Notes under the pieces: generated by a model
What the model saw: the letters and a program-made list of their open reading frames with translations, nothing else
What the model was told of the DNA's origin: nothing
The model's database searches: none
Translations under genes and position numbers: made by a program
From: Patescibacteria group bacterium
GTDB lineage: Bacteria > Patescibacteriota > Patescibacteriia > UBA9934
Direction: 5' to 3'
Length of the DNA stretch: 35,166 nt
Assembly (NCBI GenBank): GCA_018062825.1
Contig: JAGORL010000005.1
Span: 1-35,166, forward strand
Shown: in pieces, positions 7,755 to 14,110 of the stretch
Layout of the letters: every line of letters starts with the position of its first letter
How positions within the stretch are numbered: position 1 is the stretch's first letter

Positions 7755-8555
7755 ATGGAAAATACATCCAAGAATGTGACTGCCGCGTTTACCGTTGGCC
7801 AGATCTGGAAAGAGGGTTTTGCTCTTTTGAAAGCAAATGCACTGAGCATTGTTATGCTCATCGTAGGTTTGGGTGCGGTTGCGTTTGTAGTACAGATGGC
7901 TGCAGTTGTGATCATGACGGTTATTAACCTCATCTTCGCTGCTATCCGCGCGCCATTCCTTGGTCTTTTGTTCCTTCCACTTATTTACGTAGTGCTCATT
8001 GGTTTGCAGGTTTTGATACAGATGGTTGTCATGCGTTTTGGTTTGCAGGTCGTTGATAAGAAGGTTATTGACTGGAAGGCACTTGTTAAGTTTGACGCCA
8101 AGCATGTTGGTTTGTTCTTCCTCGCGATTCTTATTACCGGTTTTGCTATAGGTCTTGGTTACGTGTTCTTGATTGTTCCAGGTATCATTGCTGCCTTGTT
8201 CTTGATGGCTACTCCTTACATTGCTGTTGAGAAGGCGGTAAATCCAATTGACGCCATGAAGGCTTCCGTTGAGCTTACTGAAGGTAGCCGTTTGAACATT
8301 TTCCTCACGACACTTTCCATCACGTTGTTACCTACTATACTGTGGGTTATCCCGTTCATGATCTTGCTTCTTGGCATCATCATCGATGATAACGATTTCG
8401 TGCCTGTCATGATGATCTTGATCGTGCTTTCCATGATCCCTATCTTCATTGTTACCTTGGTGGTGTCCATTTTTGCTCTCGTCGCTTTCCCGCTCATGTA
8501 CCGCAAAATGACACTTCAGAAACCGAACGTAGTTGCCAAAATCGCTACGGTCTAA
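7755..8555 (+). CDS. multi-pass membrane protein, YciC/DUF975-like
   Basis: 266 aa, mostly hydrophobic, with about six membrane segments and a short polar N-terminus. The signature YVFLIVPGIIAALFLM followed by a loop ending in NPIDAMKASVELTEG matches the pattern (LIVPGI...A...W.LT.G) shared by YciC-like, DUF975 and glycerophosphodiester-phosphodiesterase membrane domains. The function of these families is not settled. A TATACT -10 lies 24 nt upstream. The next gene (8590) is a paralogue with the same signature, and a hairpin terminator lies between them. Confidence 0.78.
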   Translation: MENTSKNVTAAFTVGQIWKEGFALLKANALSIVMLIVGLGAVAFVVQMAAVVIMTVINLIFAAIRAPFLGLLFLPLIYVVLIGLQVLIQMVVMRFGLQVVDKKVIDWKALVKFDAKHVGLFFLAILITGFAIGLGYVFLIVPGIIAALFLMATPYIAVEKAVNPIDAMKASVELTEGSRLNIFLTTLSITLLPTILWVIPFMILLLGIIIDDNDFVPVMMILIVLSMIPIFIVTLVVSIFALVAFPLMYRKMTLQKPNVVAKIATV

Positions 8556-8557
8556 TA

Positions 8558-8581
8558 AAAAGAGGGCATCAGCCCTCTTTT
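8558..8581 (+). terminator. intrinsic terminator between the two membrane paralogues
   Basis: AAAAGAGGGC (8558-8567), loop ATCA, GCCCTCTTTT (8572-8581): a perfect 10-bp stem ending in T-run. Only 8 bases separate it from the next ATG at 8590, leaving no room for a promoter there. Confidence 0.85.
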
Positions 8582-8589
8582 ACTTTTCT

Positions 8590-9321
8590 ATGAATCAAGA
8601 AATGATACCGGTTACACCAGTAGCCGTACAGGTTCCGTCAGTTGCTCCTTTTACCATGAAAGAAGCGGTTTTGGGTGGTTACGCCTTAGCTAAGAAGTAC
8701 TTCATTGAGATGGTCGCTCTTATGGCGATCGTGCTAGCGCTTGGTACTGGCGGCGCGCTTACGACCGATCCGTTTGCAAATGGCGTTGCCATGCTAGTGA
8801 ACATCTTAGCGGTGTATGCGTATGCAGTTTTGGCACTGCGAGCAGTACGTGGGCAAGAGATCGTTTGGCGTGATTTGATCGATCTTTCTCCACGCGCCTT
8901 TGGATCACTCATTATTGCGAGTCTTCTCTCAACGCTTGCTATCTCGCTTGGTCTTGGATTTTTGATCCTGCCTGGTTTGATGGCAGCGGCGGCGTTCGCC
9001 TTCTATACGTTTGTTCTCGTTGATCATAAGCTTGGGCCGGTTGAGGCGCTTAAAACCTCTTGGAAGTTAGCGACTCCAGCACTTTGGACGATTGTTGGCA
9101 TGTATGTTGTGTTTGCAGTTGTAGCTTTCTTGCCGCTTGTCTTCTCGGTTGTTCTTGGTTTGCTGCTGCAGCTTCTTACCTTCGACTTCACTATTGGACT
9201 TATTGTGGGTGCGGTTCTTGGTATCCCGAGCGTACTGTGGATGTTGCTCATGGTATTTGGTGCGGCGTTTGTCGGACCATTTGTACATGCTTGGATGTAT
9301 GTGCGGTTGGGAGGTAAGTAG
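8590..9321 (+). CDS. multi-pass membrane protein, paralogue of the preceding gene
   Basis: 243 aa from ATG at 8590; an upstream TTG would extend it back through the terminator and is unlikely. A polar N-terminus (MNQEMIPVTPVAVQV) is followed by about five or six membrane segments. The signature LGFLILPGLMAAAAF, then the loop GPVEALKTSWKLATP, is the same motif as in the gene at 7755 and typical of YciC/DUF975-like proteins, so the pair arose by duplication. No own promoter is visible, so expression probably depends on read-through of the hairpin at 8558. It is closed by the hairpin at 9343. Confidence 0.78.
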   Translation: MNQEMIPVTPVAVQVPSVAPFTMKEAVLGGYALAKKYFIEMVALMAIVLALGTGGALTTDPFANGVAMLVNILAVYAYAVLALRAVRGQEIVWRDLIDLSPRAFGSLIIASLLSTLAISLGLGFLILPGLMAAAAFAFYTFVLVDHKLGPVEALKTSWKLATPALWTIVGMYVVFAVVAFLPLVFSVVLGLLLQLLTFDFTIGLIVGAVLGIPSVLWMLLMVFGAAFVGPFVHAWMYVRLGGK

Positions 9322-9342
9322 GGTATAGGGAATAGTCTGAAG

Positions 9343-9376
9343 AAGCACTCGGCGACATGTCGAGTGCTTTTTTTTG
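9343..9376 (+). terminator. intrinsic terminator, divergent relative of the hairpin family
   Basis: AAGCACTCG (9343-9351) pairs with CGAGTGCTT (9361-9369), loop of 9, then a long T-run. It contains CGACATGTCG, recalling the CGAC/GTCG core of the hairpins at 2751, 6750 and 10870, and the DNA before it (TAGGGAATAG) also resembles the flank of copy 2. Confidence 0.8.
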
Positions 9377-9412
9377 TTTTGTCACTCGAAGCGAAGTCGC
9401 CTCGCTGCTATC

Positions 9413-9441
9413 TTTACAATTCTGCTAATGTTTGTTATACT
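9413..9441 (+). promoter_or_regulatory. strong sigma70-type promoter of a probable small RNA
   Basis: TTTACA (9413-9418), exactly 17 nt, TATACT (9436-9441): one of the best matches to the consensus in the window. No plausible gene follows before the terminator at 9639, so a non-coding transcript starting near 9448 is expected. Confidence 0.75.
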
Positions 9442-9447
9442 TTGATC

Positions 9448-9687
9448 GTAAGTTTGTTGGTGAGTTTCGACTTGTCAGCTTGCTTACTGACCAGCAACAG
9501 GTTGTAGGAGAAAGGTGGTTCTCGAGGCCACTGATCGTTGATCACACTGGTCATAAAAACCGATGATGGTAACACCCGGCCATCAACGTGCCTGAAAACA
9601 CGTCATAAGAGGGTATTCCTTGTTACTCGTGATCCCGTCGCGCGGTACTCTCACCATGGTGGTGAAGGTGCCGCGCGTTCTTTTTTT
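9448..9687 (+). ncRNA. probable structured small RNA of unknown class (about 240 nt)
   Basis: The 431 bp between 9321 and 9753 hold no credible gene but a promoter, a chain of hairpins and a strong terminator. Hairpins seen: TGTTG (9455-9459)/CAACA (9495-9499) enclosing GTCAG/CTGAC (9474-9478/9487-9491); GAGAA/TTCTC (9508-9512/9519-9523); GGCCA..TGATC/GATCA..TGGTC (9526-9552); TGATGG/CCATCA (9564-9569/9580-9585); ACGTG/CACGT (9586-9590/9599-9603); then the terminator. I could not match it to tmRNA, SRP RNA, RNase P RNA, 6S RNA or a riboswitch I know. A tiny reading frame (GTG at 9516, 8 codons) follows AGGAGAAAG, so a leader peptide is an alternative. The next gene is the GC-rich orphan at 9753. 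Confidence 0.6.
9639..9687 (+). terminator. strong intrinsic terminator of the small RNA
   Basis: CGCGCGGTAC (9639-9648) pairs with GTGCCGCGCG (9668-9677) over 10 bp with one G-U; an inner hairpin TCACCA/TGGTGA (9651-9656/9660-9665) extends it. TTCTTTTTTT follows. It ends just before the TTGACA of the next promoter. Confidence 0.88.
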
Positions 9688-9688
9688 A

Positions 9689-9717
9689 TTGACAAATTGG
9701 CTTGTTTTAGCTAGCAT
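9689..9717 (+). promoter_or_regulatory. sigma70-type promoter of the GC-rich orphan gene
   Basis: A perfect -35 TTGACA (9689-9694), exactly 17 nt, then TAGCAT (9712-9717). The start would be near 9724, giving a leader of about 30 nt. That is longer than for most genes in this window, and it carries a real Shine-Dalgarno sequence. Confidence 0.75.
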
Positions 9718-9745
9718 CCTCGCTCGGTCTTTCACCGAGGGAGGA
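9718..9745 (+). promoter_or_regulatory. hairpin that can hide the Shine-Dalgarno of the orphan gene
   Basis: CCTCGCTCGGT (9718-9728), loop CTTTC, ACCGAGGGAGG (9734-9744): 11 positions with a single G-G mismatch. The 3' arm contains GGGAGGA, the Shine-Dalgarno, 7 nt before ATG 9753. A transcript from the 9689 promoter would lack most of the 5' arm, while read-through RNA from 9413 would contain all of it. Confidence 0.55.
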
Positions 9746-9752
9746 CTTTCTC

Positions 9753-10787
9753 ATGTCAGAGCAGGGTGCCTGTGACGATTCGAATCAGAGCGATGCCGCT
9801 CAGAAGCTGCGCGTGCGTGGCGAGCTGCGTGGGCGTCACGACTTCATGCAGAAGAACCGGCTCCTCACGCTGCAGCGCGGCTACCGGATCGAGGAACTCG
9901 TGCAGATGAGCGGCCCCGAGGCCGCCGGCAAGGTGCGCGAGGCGTTCTCGATCGAGCCGTACCTCGATCGGCTCATGCTGGACGCTTCCGACAAGGAGCG
10001 ATTCCAGTTCGTGCCGACGGTGTGGGGTGATGATCACGGGGCGACGTTCAGTCACCTTGTGCGGATGGCGGTGCGCCGGTGTTTCCCGGTGGAAAGCGTG
10101 TGGATCGGTGATACGCTGGCGAGCGAGGTCTTCCCCAAGATCGAGCCGCTTCCGCCGAAGCCGCGCGGCTGGTCGGATGATCCGCAGCTGCGGGAACTCT
10201 ACACGCGCAACCCGCCGGAGACCTTCGTGCCCTTCGACGAGCAGCGCTCGGCGGGTGTGACCGGCTTCCCGGTCGTCATGAGCGCGGATCGCTGGGACAC
10301 CCGGCGGCAGGACATCTGCCAGGCGTTCGTGATTGACCAGGTCTACCAGCCGCTTCTCGCGGGAGAAGACGATGGCGCGCTGCGGTACATCGGCGAGGCG
10401 CAGGAGCGCGGCATCAGCGTCCGACTCGTGGACCTGTTCTACGGCTGGGAGCCCTGGACGCGCAACGCGCGCATGAAGGAGCTCTCGGCGCTTGATGTGA
10501 ACGGTGTCGGCGATGTCTACGGCCAGAAGGTCGCGCTCGCCGGCCCCGAGGTTCTGACGCTTCTCGCCATCGATCCCGGGTTTCGTTTTCGCCTCGGCGC
10601 GATCGACTTCCCGAACGTCATGCTCTCGGCCTACCGGATCACGGTGGACGGCAAGGAGGCGATCCCGACGCTCATCCGGCGACAGAATCGTCTCGAGCTC
10701 GGGTACTACTTCTTCGGGAACGGCGCGCAGACGGCGCATCTCTCCGCCCCGAAGGTGATCCTGCCGTCTCTTGATCGGGTCCGCTGA
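9753..10787 (+). CDS. GC-rich orphan protein (344 aa), probably foreign
   Basis: I do not recognise this protein. It is soluble, without signal peptide or membrane segment, rich in Arg, Asp and Trp. Local clusters include FVPTVWGDDHGATF (87-99), VESVWIGDT (113-121), a Pro-rich stretch KIEPLPPKPRGW (129-140), WDTRRQDIC (181-189) and DLFYGWEPW (227-235); none is a catalytic motif I know. Three sampled 60-base lines are 67-72% GC, against roughly 42-57% in neighbouring genes, with codons ending mostly in G or C. It has TTGACA-17-TAGCAT, a GGGAGGA Shine-Dalgarno and a 19-bp terminator, all unlike local genes. A long reverse-strand frame (10739-9756) covers it, but is rich in Arg, His and Leu with no start signals, as expected for a GC-rich shadow. 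Horizontal origin is likely. Confidence 0.75.
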   Translation: MSEQGACDDSNQSDAAQKLRVRGELRGRHDFMQKNRLLTLQRGYRIEELVQMSGPEAAGKVREAFSIEPYLDRLMLDASDKERFQFVPTVWGDDHGATFSHLVRMAVRRCFPVESVWIGDTLASEVFPKIEPLPPKPRGWSDDPQLRELYTRNPPETFVPFDEQRSAGVTGFPVVMSADRWDTRRQDICQAFVIDQVYQPLLAGEDDGALRYIGEAQERGISVRLVDLFYGWEPWTRNARMKELSALDVNGVGDVYGQKVALAGPEVLTLLAIDPGFRFRLGAIDFPNVMLSAYRITVDGKEAIPTLIRRQNRLELGYYFFGNGAQTAHLSAPKVILPSLDRVR

Positions 10788-10799
10788 CCCGATTCACTC

Positions 10800-10860
10800 A
10801 TCACGCTGCGTGGCAATCCTCACCTCCCCTGATGGATTGCTACGCAGCGTGATTTCTTTT
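10800..10860 (+). terminator. very long-stem terminator of the orphan gene
   Basis: 10800-10818 (ATCACGCTGCGT...) pairs with 10835-10853 over 19 bp with one G-U, loop of 16, followed by TTCTTTTTC. This is the longest perfect stem among the terminators of the window. Confidence 0.88.
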
Positions 10861-10866
10861 TCATTT

Positions 10867-10903
10867 AAAAACGAGCACGCGACGCAATGTCGGTGCTCAT
10901 TTT
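10867..10903 (-). terminator. terminator of the methyltransferase gene, copy 3 of the hairpin family
   Basis: GAGCAC (10873-10878), bulged G, CGAC, loop GCAAT, GTCG, GTGCTC (10893-10898). Read on the reverse strand the stem is followed by GTTTTT, suiting the methyltransferase gene that ends at 10911. Confidence 0.8.
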
Positions 10904-10910
10904 ATTTCCA

Positions 10911-12065
10911 CTATTTACTTTCTTCGACGTTCTTTCTTACTAACGCGGTTACGAGTTCAACGTGTGGTGTGTGCGGGAACATGTCTACGGCGCGCATGGC
11001 AACGACGTCGTATTTTTCTTGCAGGAAGGTAAGTTCGCGAGCAAAGCTCTTGTAGTTACAGCTGATGTAGATGAGTCGTTCTGGTGGGTTTGCAAGAAGA
11101 TCGGCGAGCGCTTTATCGTGCATGCCGGCGCGTGGCGGATCAACGATTACGACATCTGGTTTGATATCTTGCCACGCAAACGCTTCAGTGGCGGCGTCGT
11201 GGAATTCAACGGTGACGTTGTTGAGCTCCGCATTAATGCGCGCGTCACGAATGGCGTCGGCTACAAGTTCAACGCCGACGGTGCGTTTTGCCTCGGATGC
11301 GAGCGCTACACCAAAGAAACCAGTGCCGCAATAAAGATCGAGGAGCGTTTTATCGGTTAGATCGCCCGCAAACTCGCGAACAGTATCAAGGAGAAGGGCG
11401 GCGCCGTGTGGGTTTGTTTGAAAGAAAGCATTTGGTGAAATGTGATATGTGAAGCCCGCGATTGTTTCCGTGATCGTACCCTTGCCGTGAATGACGATGT
11501 TTTCTTCACCGTGCGAAACGTCGGTGACGGTGTTATTGATCGACCAAATGAGCGTGGTTGGATTAGCGGAGGCAACAAGATCTGCGAGCGCTTTTTCAAT
11601 CTGCGGTTTCGTTACTTCGTCGGTCGGTGCGCTCGTTACGATCGTGATCATTGTTTCACCGATCGTTGATGAGCGAATGACGGCGTAGCGTAAGATGCCA
11701 ACGTTGGCTTTACGATCGTAATAGGAGAGACCAGCGGCTTTTGCCCAGTCGCGAGTCTTTTTGTAAAGAAGATCGATCTTTTCGTCCGCCAAAAAGCAGC
11801 TATGATCGTCAATCACTTTCCACCACTTGCCTTTTTCACGAAGCCCAACGCTGCCTTGCCAATCAATGACAAAGTCCATGCGGTTACGATAGTGGCCGGT
11901 TTTTGGTGACGGCAAGATTGCGGAAACACGGTGCGTGAGTTCCTTGATCTTGAATGAACCGTTGATATCTGACAGCTTTTGTTGGAGCTGCTTTTCGTAA
12001 GGAATGTGGCTCCAGCCGCAGGATCCGCAGCGATCGGGGTTAGGGCAGAGGGGAGTGGTGGACAT
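10911..12065 (-). CDS. 23S rRNA/tRNA uracil-5-methyltransferase, RlmD/TrmA family
   Basis: SAM-dependent m5U methyltransferase acting on rRNA or tRNA. 384 aa: an N-terminal 4Fe-4S motif with Cys7, Cys13, Cys16 (C-x5-C-x2-C) and Cys90, as in RlmD; SPNAFFQTNP at 210-219; the SAM motif LDLYCGTGFFG (242-252); DPPRAGM (309-315); the catalytic ISCNY with Cys336; and the terminal MFPHTPHVELV. The N-terminal TRAM RNA-binding domain of E. coli RlmD is missing, so the protein begins directly at the cluster. Which uridine it modifies (23S U1939 or U747, or tRNA U54) cannot be told. It diverges from the SpoU gene, across a 158-bp palindromic AT-rich gap. Confidence 0.92.
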   Translation of the reverse strand: MSTTPLCPNPDRCGSCGWSHIPYEKQLQQKLSDINGSFKIKELTHRVSAILPSPKTGHYRNRMDFVIDWQGSVGLREKGKWWKVIDDHSCFLADEKIDLLYKKTRDWAKAAGLSYYDRKANVGILRYAVIRSSTIGETMITIVTSAPTDEVTKPQIEKALADLVASANPTTLIWSINNTVTDVSHGEENIVIHGKGTITETIAGFTYHISPNAFFQTNPHGAALLLDTVREFAGDLTDKTLLDLYCGTGFFGVALASEAKRTVGVELVADAIRDARINAELNNVTVEFHDAATEAFAWQDIKPDVVIVDPPRAGMHDKALADLLANPPERLIYISCNYKSFARELTFLQEKYDVVAMRAVDMFPHTPHVELVTALVRKNVEESK

Positions 12066-12067
12066 AC

Positions 12068-12218
12068 TTAGATTAAAGTTAAGAGAGTAAAGATTAAAGG
12101 GGGAGCTGCAAATTATAATGATTAGGCTGAAGCTTAGCGCTTTTCATTGAAAATTGAAAGTTTTTAGCTTCTAGCTCGTTTTAGGTACTTTACTCTTTAA
12201 TCTTTACTCTTTAATCTA
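12068..12218. repeat. AT-rich imperfect palindrome between divergent methyltransferase genes
   Basis: AGAGTAAAGATTAAAG (12084-12099) is the exact reverse complement of 12195-12210, and TAGATTAAAG (12069-12078) matches 12209-12218 inverted. Inside, GAGCT (12102-12106) and GAAGCT again pair with AGCTTC and AGCTC. The whole could fold as a long hairpin or be a small mobile or dispersed element. A related TTAGATTAAAGATTAAAG occurs at 24891-24908. It fills nearly all the gap that must hold both promoters. Confidence 0.7.
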
Positions 12219-12223
12219 CCCAC

Positions 12224-12664
12224 ATGATCGTCATTGCTCACAATATCCGCAGTATGCATAACGTTGGCGCGATTTTTCGATCGTGTGCGGCGTTTGGCGT
12301 TGAGCATTTGTACCTTACGGGCATTACGGCAACCCCGCCTAGAAAAGAGATTGCTAAGACGGCGCTTGGCGCTGAGCACTTGGTTGCGTGGTCTTCCGGG
12401 GAGATTGCGGATGTCATTGCTCGCGTTCGACAGGCTGGCTATACGCCTGTTGCGCTTGAAACTGGCGCTGATGCCGTATCCCTTCATGAGGCGCGTTTTG
12501 ATAAGGTTGCGCTTGTTCTTGGTAATGAGGTGGAGGGTTTGGATGCCGAAGCGTTGCAATTATGTGACAGTAAGGTCATGATTCCGATGGCTAAGAAGCA
12601 ATCGCTGAACGTGTCGGTAGCGTGCGGCGTAGCCTTGTATGCGTTAACTCTTGGGCGCTCGTAG
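12224..12664 (+). CDS. SpoU/TrmH-family RNA 2'-O-methyltransferase
   Basis: SPOUT-fold, knotted SAM-dependent enzyme that methylates ribose 2'-OH of tRNA or rRNA. 146 aa: motif 1 MHNVGAIFRS with Asn13 and Arg19, motif 2 LVLGNEVEGLD (98-107 region), motif 3 IPMAKKQSLNVSVA (120-133). It consists of the catalytic domain alone, without the N-terminal substrate-binding extension of RlmB or the helices of TrmH, so it is close in size to TrmL-like enzymes. The target is not predictable. Its last three codons and stop lie inside the tRNA-Arg gene: the TAG stop is U8-A9-G10 of the tRNA. The pair must be co-transcribed and processed. Confidence 0.92.
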   Translation: MIVIAHNIRSMHNVGAIFRSCAAFGVEHLYLTGITATPPRKEIAKTALGAEHLVAWSSGEIADVIARVRQAGYTPVALETGADAVSLHEARFDKVALVLGNEVEGLDAEALQLCDSKVMIPMAKKQSLNVSVACGVALYALTLGRS

Positions 12665-12732
12665 CTCAGCTCGGATAGAGCGCTTCCCTCCGAAGGAAGA
12701 GGTCGTACGTTCGAATCGTATCGAGTGCACCA
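12655..12732 (+). tRNA. tRNA-Arg (anticodon CCG), CCA encoded
   Basis: Acceptor GCGCTCG (12655-12661) pairs with CGAGTGC (12722-12728), then A and an encoded CCA. D-stem GCTC/GAGC, anticodon stem CTTCC/GGAAG with loop CTCCGAA giving anticodon CCG (reads CGG), T-arm GTACG-TTCGAAT-CGTAT. All arms pair well. The 5' end overlaps the SpoU methyltransferase gene by 10 bp. A hairpin terminator follows directly. Confidence 0.96.
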
Positions 12733-12765
12733 CAAAAATATCGTCAATCGACGATATTTTTGTTT
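12733..12765. terminator. terminator after tRNA-Arg
   Basis: CAAAAATATCGTC (12733-12745), loop AATC, GACGATATTTTTG (12750-12762): a 13-bp stem that begins right after the CCA end. Its A-run and T-run make it suitable for both the tRNA and the convergent msrA. Confidence 0.85.
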
Positions 12766-12772
12766 ACGCTCA

Positions 12773-13276
12773 TCATTCTGGAGCGATCATCTTGCGCATA
12801 AAGTGACAGGTGTAACCGCTCGGATGCTTTTGCAAGTAATCTTGATGGTACTCTTCGGCTTTTGTGAAAGAGGTGAGGGGCGCGACCTCGGTGACGATTG
12901 GTTTTGGCCACTGCTGGCTCTTGTCCCAGGCTTGGATGCGTTCCTGCGCTACTTCCTGTTGTTTGTCGGATTCCGTGAAGATGGCTGATCGATAGCGTGT
13001 GCCGATGTCGTTACCTTGTTTGTTGACGGTAGTTGGATCGTGCAGCATGAAGAAGTGATTGAGGATCTCTTTCAAGCTTACTGAGTCGGCGTCAAACACG
13101 AGTTTGATACTTTCAGCATGACCGGTTGTTTCAGACGAAACGGCTTCGTAGTTTGGGTTGCTTGTATCGCCCCCGGCGTAGCCGACCTCGGTTTCAAGTA
13201 CGCCGGGAATCTTCCGAAAGAGTTCTTGCATGCCCCAAAAGCAACCACCCGCTAGCACGATCGTTTCCTTGGTCAT
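12773..13276 (-). CDS. msrA: peptide-methionine (S)-S-oxide reductase MsrA
   Basis: Repairs oxidised methionine (S-sulfoxide) in proteins. 167 aa, a normal single-domain MsrA. The active-site motif GGCFWG (Cys12) is near the N-terminus; other family marks are the GYAGG block, NPNYEAVSSETTGHAE, LHDPTT and GTRYRSAIF. The C-terminus GYTCHF contains a Cys that could act as resolving residue. No MsrB domain is fused or adjacent. It is convergent with the tRNA and probably monocistronic. Confidence 0.97.
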   Translation of the reverse strand: MTKETIVLAGGCFWGMQELFRKIPGVLETEVGYAGGDTSNPNYEAVSSETTGHAESIKLVFDADSVSLKEILNHFFMLHDPTTVNKQGNDIGTRYRSAIFTESDKQQEVAQERIQAWDKSQQWPKPIVTEVAPLTSFTKAEEYHQDYLQKHPSGYTCHFMRKMIAPE

Positions 13277-13334
13277 AGTTTGACGAGGTAAAATGAAGTT
13301 CGTAGTCTACTGTCAGTCAATGTACCATAGCCTT

Positions 13335-14069
13335 ATGGAAACGCTATCTATTATCATTCCTGCTAAAAATGAAGCCGAGCTCCTGCCGCTCTTATTGGAC
13401 GACATAAAGCGCCAAACCTATCAGCCGCTTGAGGTGATTGTGGCCGATGCTGGTTCAACTGATGGTACGCGTGAACTTGCGCAGGCTCGAGGTGCTCGAG
13501 TTGTTGCTGGTGGTTTGCCGGCTGTTGGTCGGAATTTAGGTGCCGCTGAAGCCAAGGGGACAGTTTTGTTGTTTTTGGATGCTGATGTTCGTCTCTTAGA
13601 TGAGGCCATGCTTGAGAAGATGATGCAGCAATTTAGTGTGCGGTCACTTGGCGTTGCTACGGTGAACGTTAGTATTCTTGGCAACTTTTTTGATCATTTT
13701 GCACATAGTGTATTCAACGCCTATGTTCGCCTGTGGGGGAGCAAGCGACCGCATGCTCCAGGGTTTTGTATCATGGTCCGCAAGGAACTGCATGATCAGG
13801 TTGGTGGTTTTGATCCGACGATTAAACTTGCGGAAGACCATGATTACGCAGTGCGCGTTGGCAAGATCGGTTCGTTTGGATTTTTAGATGGGGTGACGAT
13901 TACGACGACCACGCGCCGATTTGAGAAAGAGGGTAGGGCGGTAGTGGCAATTAAGTATGTCCTTGCTGAGGTACATCAATTACTTATCGGGCCTATTCGT
14001 CACGATCTGTTCAAATACGAGTTTGGCTATACCAAAGAGGAGGTGGAAAAAGCGAAACAACGGCATTAG
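13335..14069 (+). CDS. family 2 glycosyltransferase
   Basis: GT-A fold enzyme transferring a sugar from a nucleotide donor, probably for envelope polysaccharide or glycolipid. 244 aa from ATG at 13335. Visible: LSIIIPAKNEAELLPLLL (N-terminal strand and donor loop), EVIVADAGSTDGT, then LFLDADVRL with the DxD metal motif, and PGFCIMVRKELHDQVGGFD plus AEDHDYAVRVG, which carry the acceptor-side acidic residues. No membrane segment is clear. An upstream ATG at 13293 preceded by GAGGT would add 14 residues; I chose the later start because GT2 proteins usually begin right at this strand. It shares the QTYQPLEVIV block with the GT2 at 33769. The terminator hairpin overlaps its stop codon. Confidence 0.88.
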   Translation: METLSIIIPAKNEAELLPLLLDDIKRQTYQPLEVIVADAGSTDGTRELAQARGARVVAGGLPAVGRNLGAAEAKGTVLLFLDADVRLLDEAMLEKMMQQFSVRSLGVATVNVSILGNFFDHFAHSVFNAYVRLWGSKRPHAPGFCIMVRKELHDQVGGFDPTIKLAEDHDYAVRVGKIGSFGFLDGVTITTTTRRFEKEGRAVVAIKYVLAEVHQLLIGPIRHDLFKYEFGYTKEEVEKAKQRH

Positions 14070-14081
14070 GCCGTTGTTTTT
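14055..14081 (+). terminator. terminator embedded in the end of the GT2 gene
   Basis: AAACAACGGC (14055-14064), loop ATTAG, GCCGTTGTTT (14070-14079) and further T. The TAG stop codon (14067-14069) lies in the loop, so the last codons form the 5' arm. Confidence 0.82.
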
Positions 14082-14110
14082 GCATGTTACAATTGTGACA
14101 TATCCGAACT

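Noticed and set aside
8533-8589. Upstream TTG start for the second membrane paralogue
   Set aside because: It would translate through a terminator hairpin and overlap the previous gene, and adds a basic segment with no family counterpart.
9500-9540. GCCACTG and GGAGAAAGGTGG, resembling parts of a cobalamin riboswitch
   Set aside because: The other conserved boxes are missing, and a separate promoter and complete terminator precede the downstream gene.
9650-9680. GGTGGTGAAGGTGCCGCGC, superficially like a T-box antiterminator
   Set aside because: The T-box core is not matched, there is no specifier stem, and no aminoacyl-tRNA synthetase or amino acid gene follows.
9756-10739. A 327-codon open frame on the reverse strand, opposite the GC-rich orphan gene
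   Set aside because: The composition (very rich in Arg, His, Leu, Glu) and the lack of promoter or ribosome binding site fit a shadow frame caused by high GC; the forward frame has a promoter, Shine-Dalgarno and terminator.
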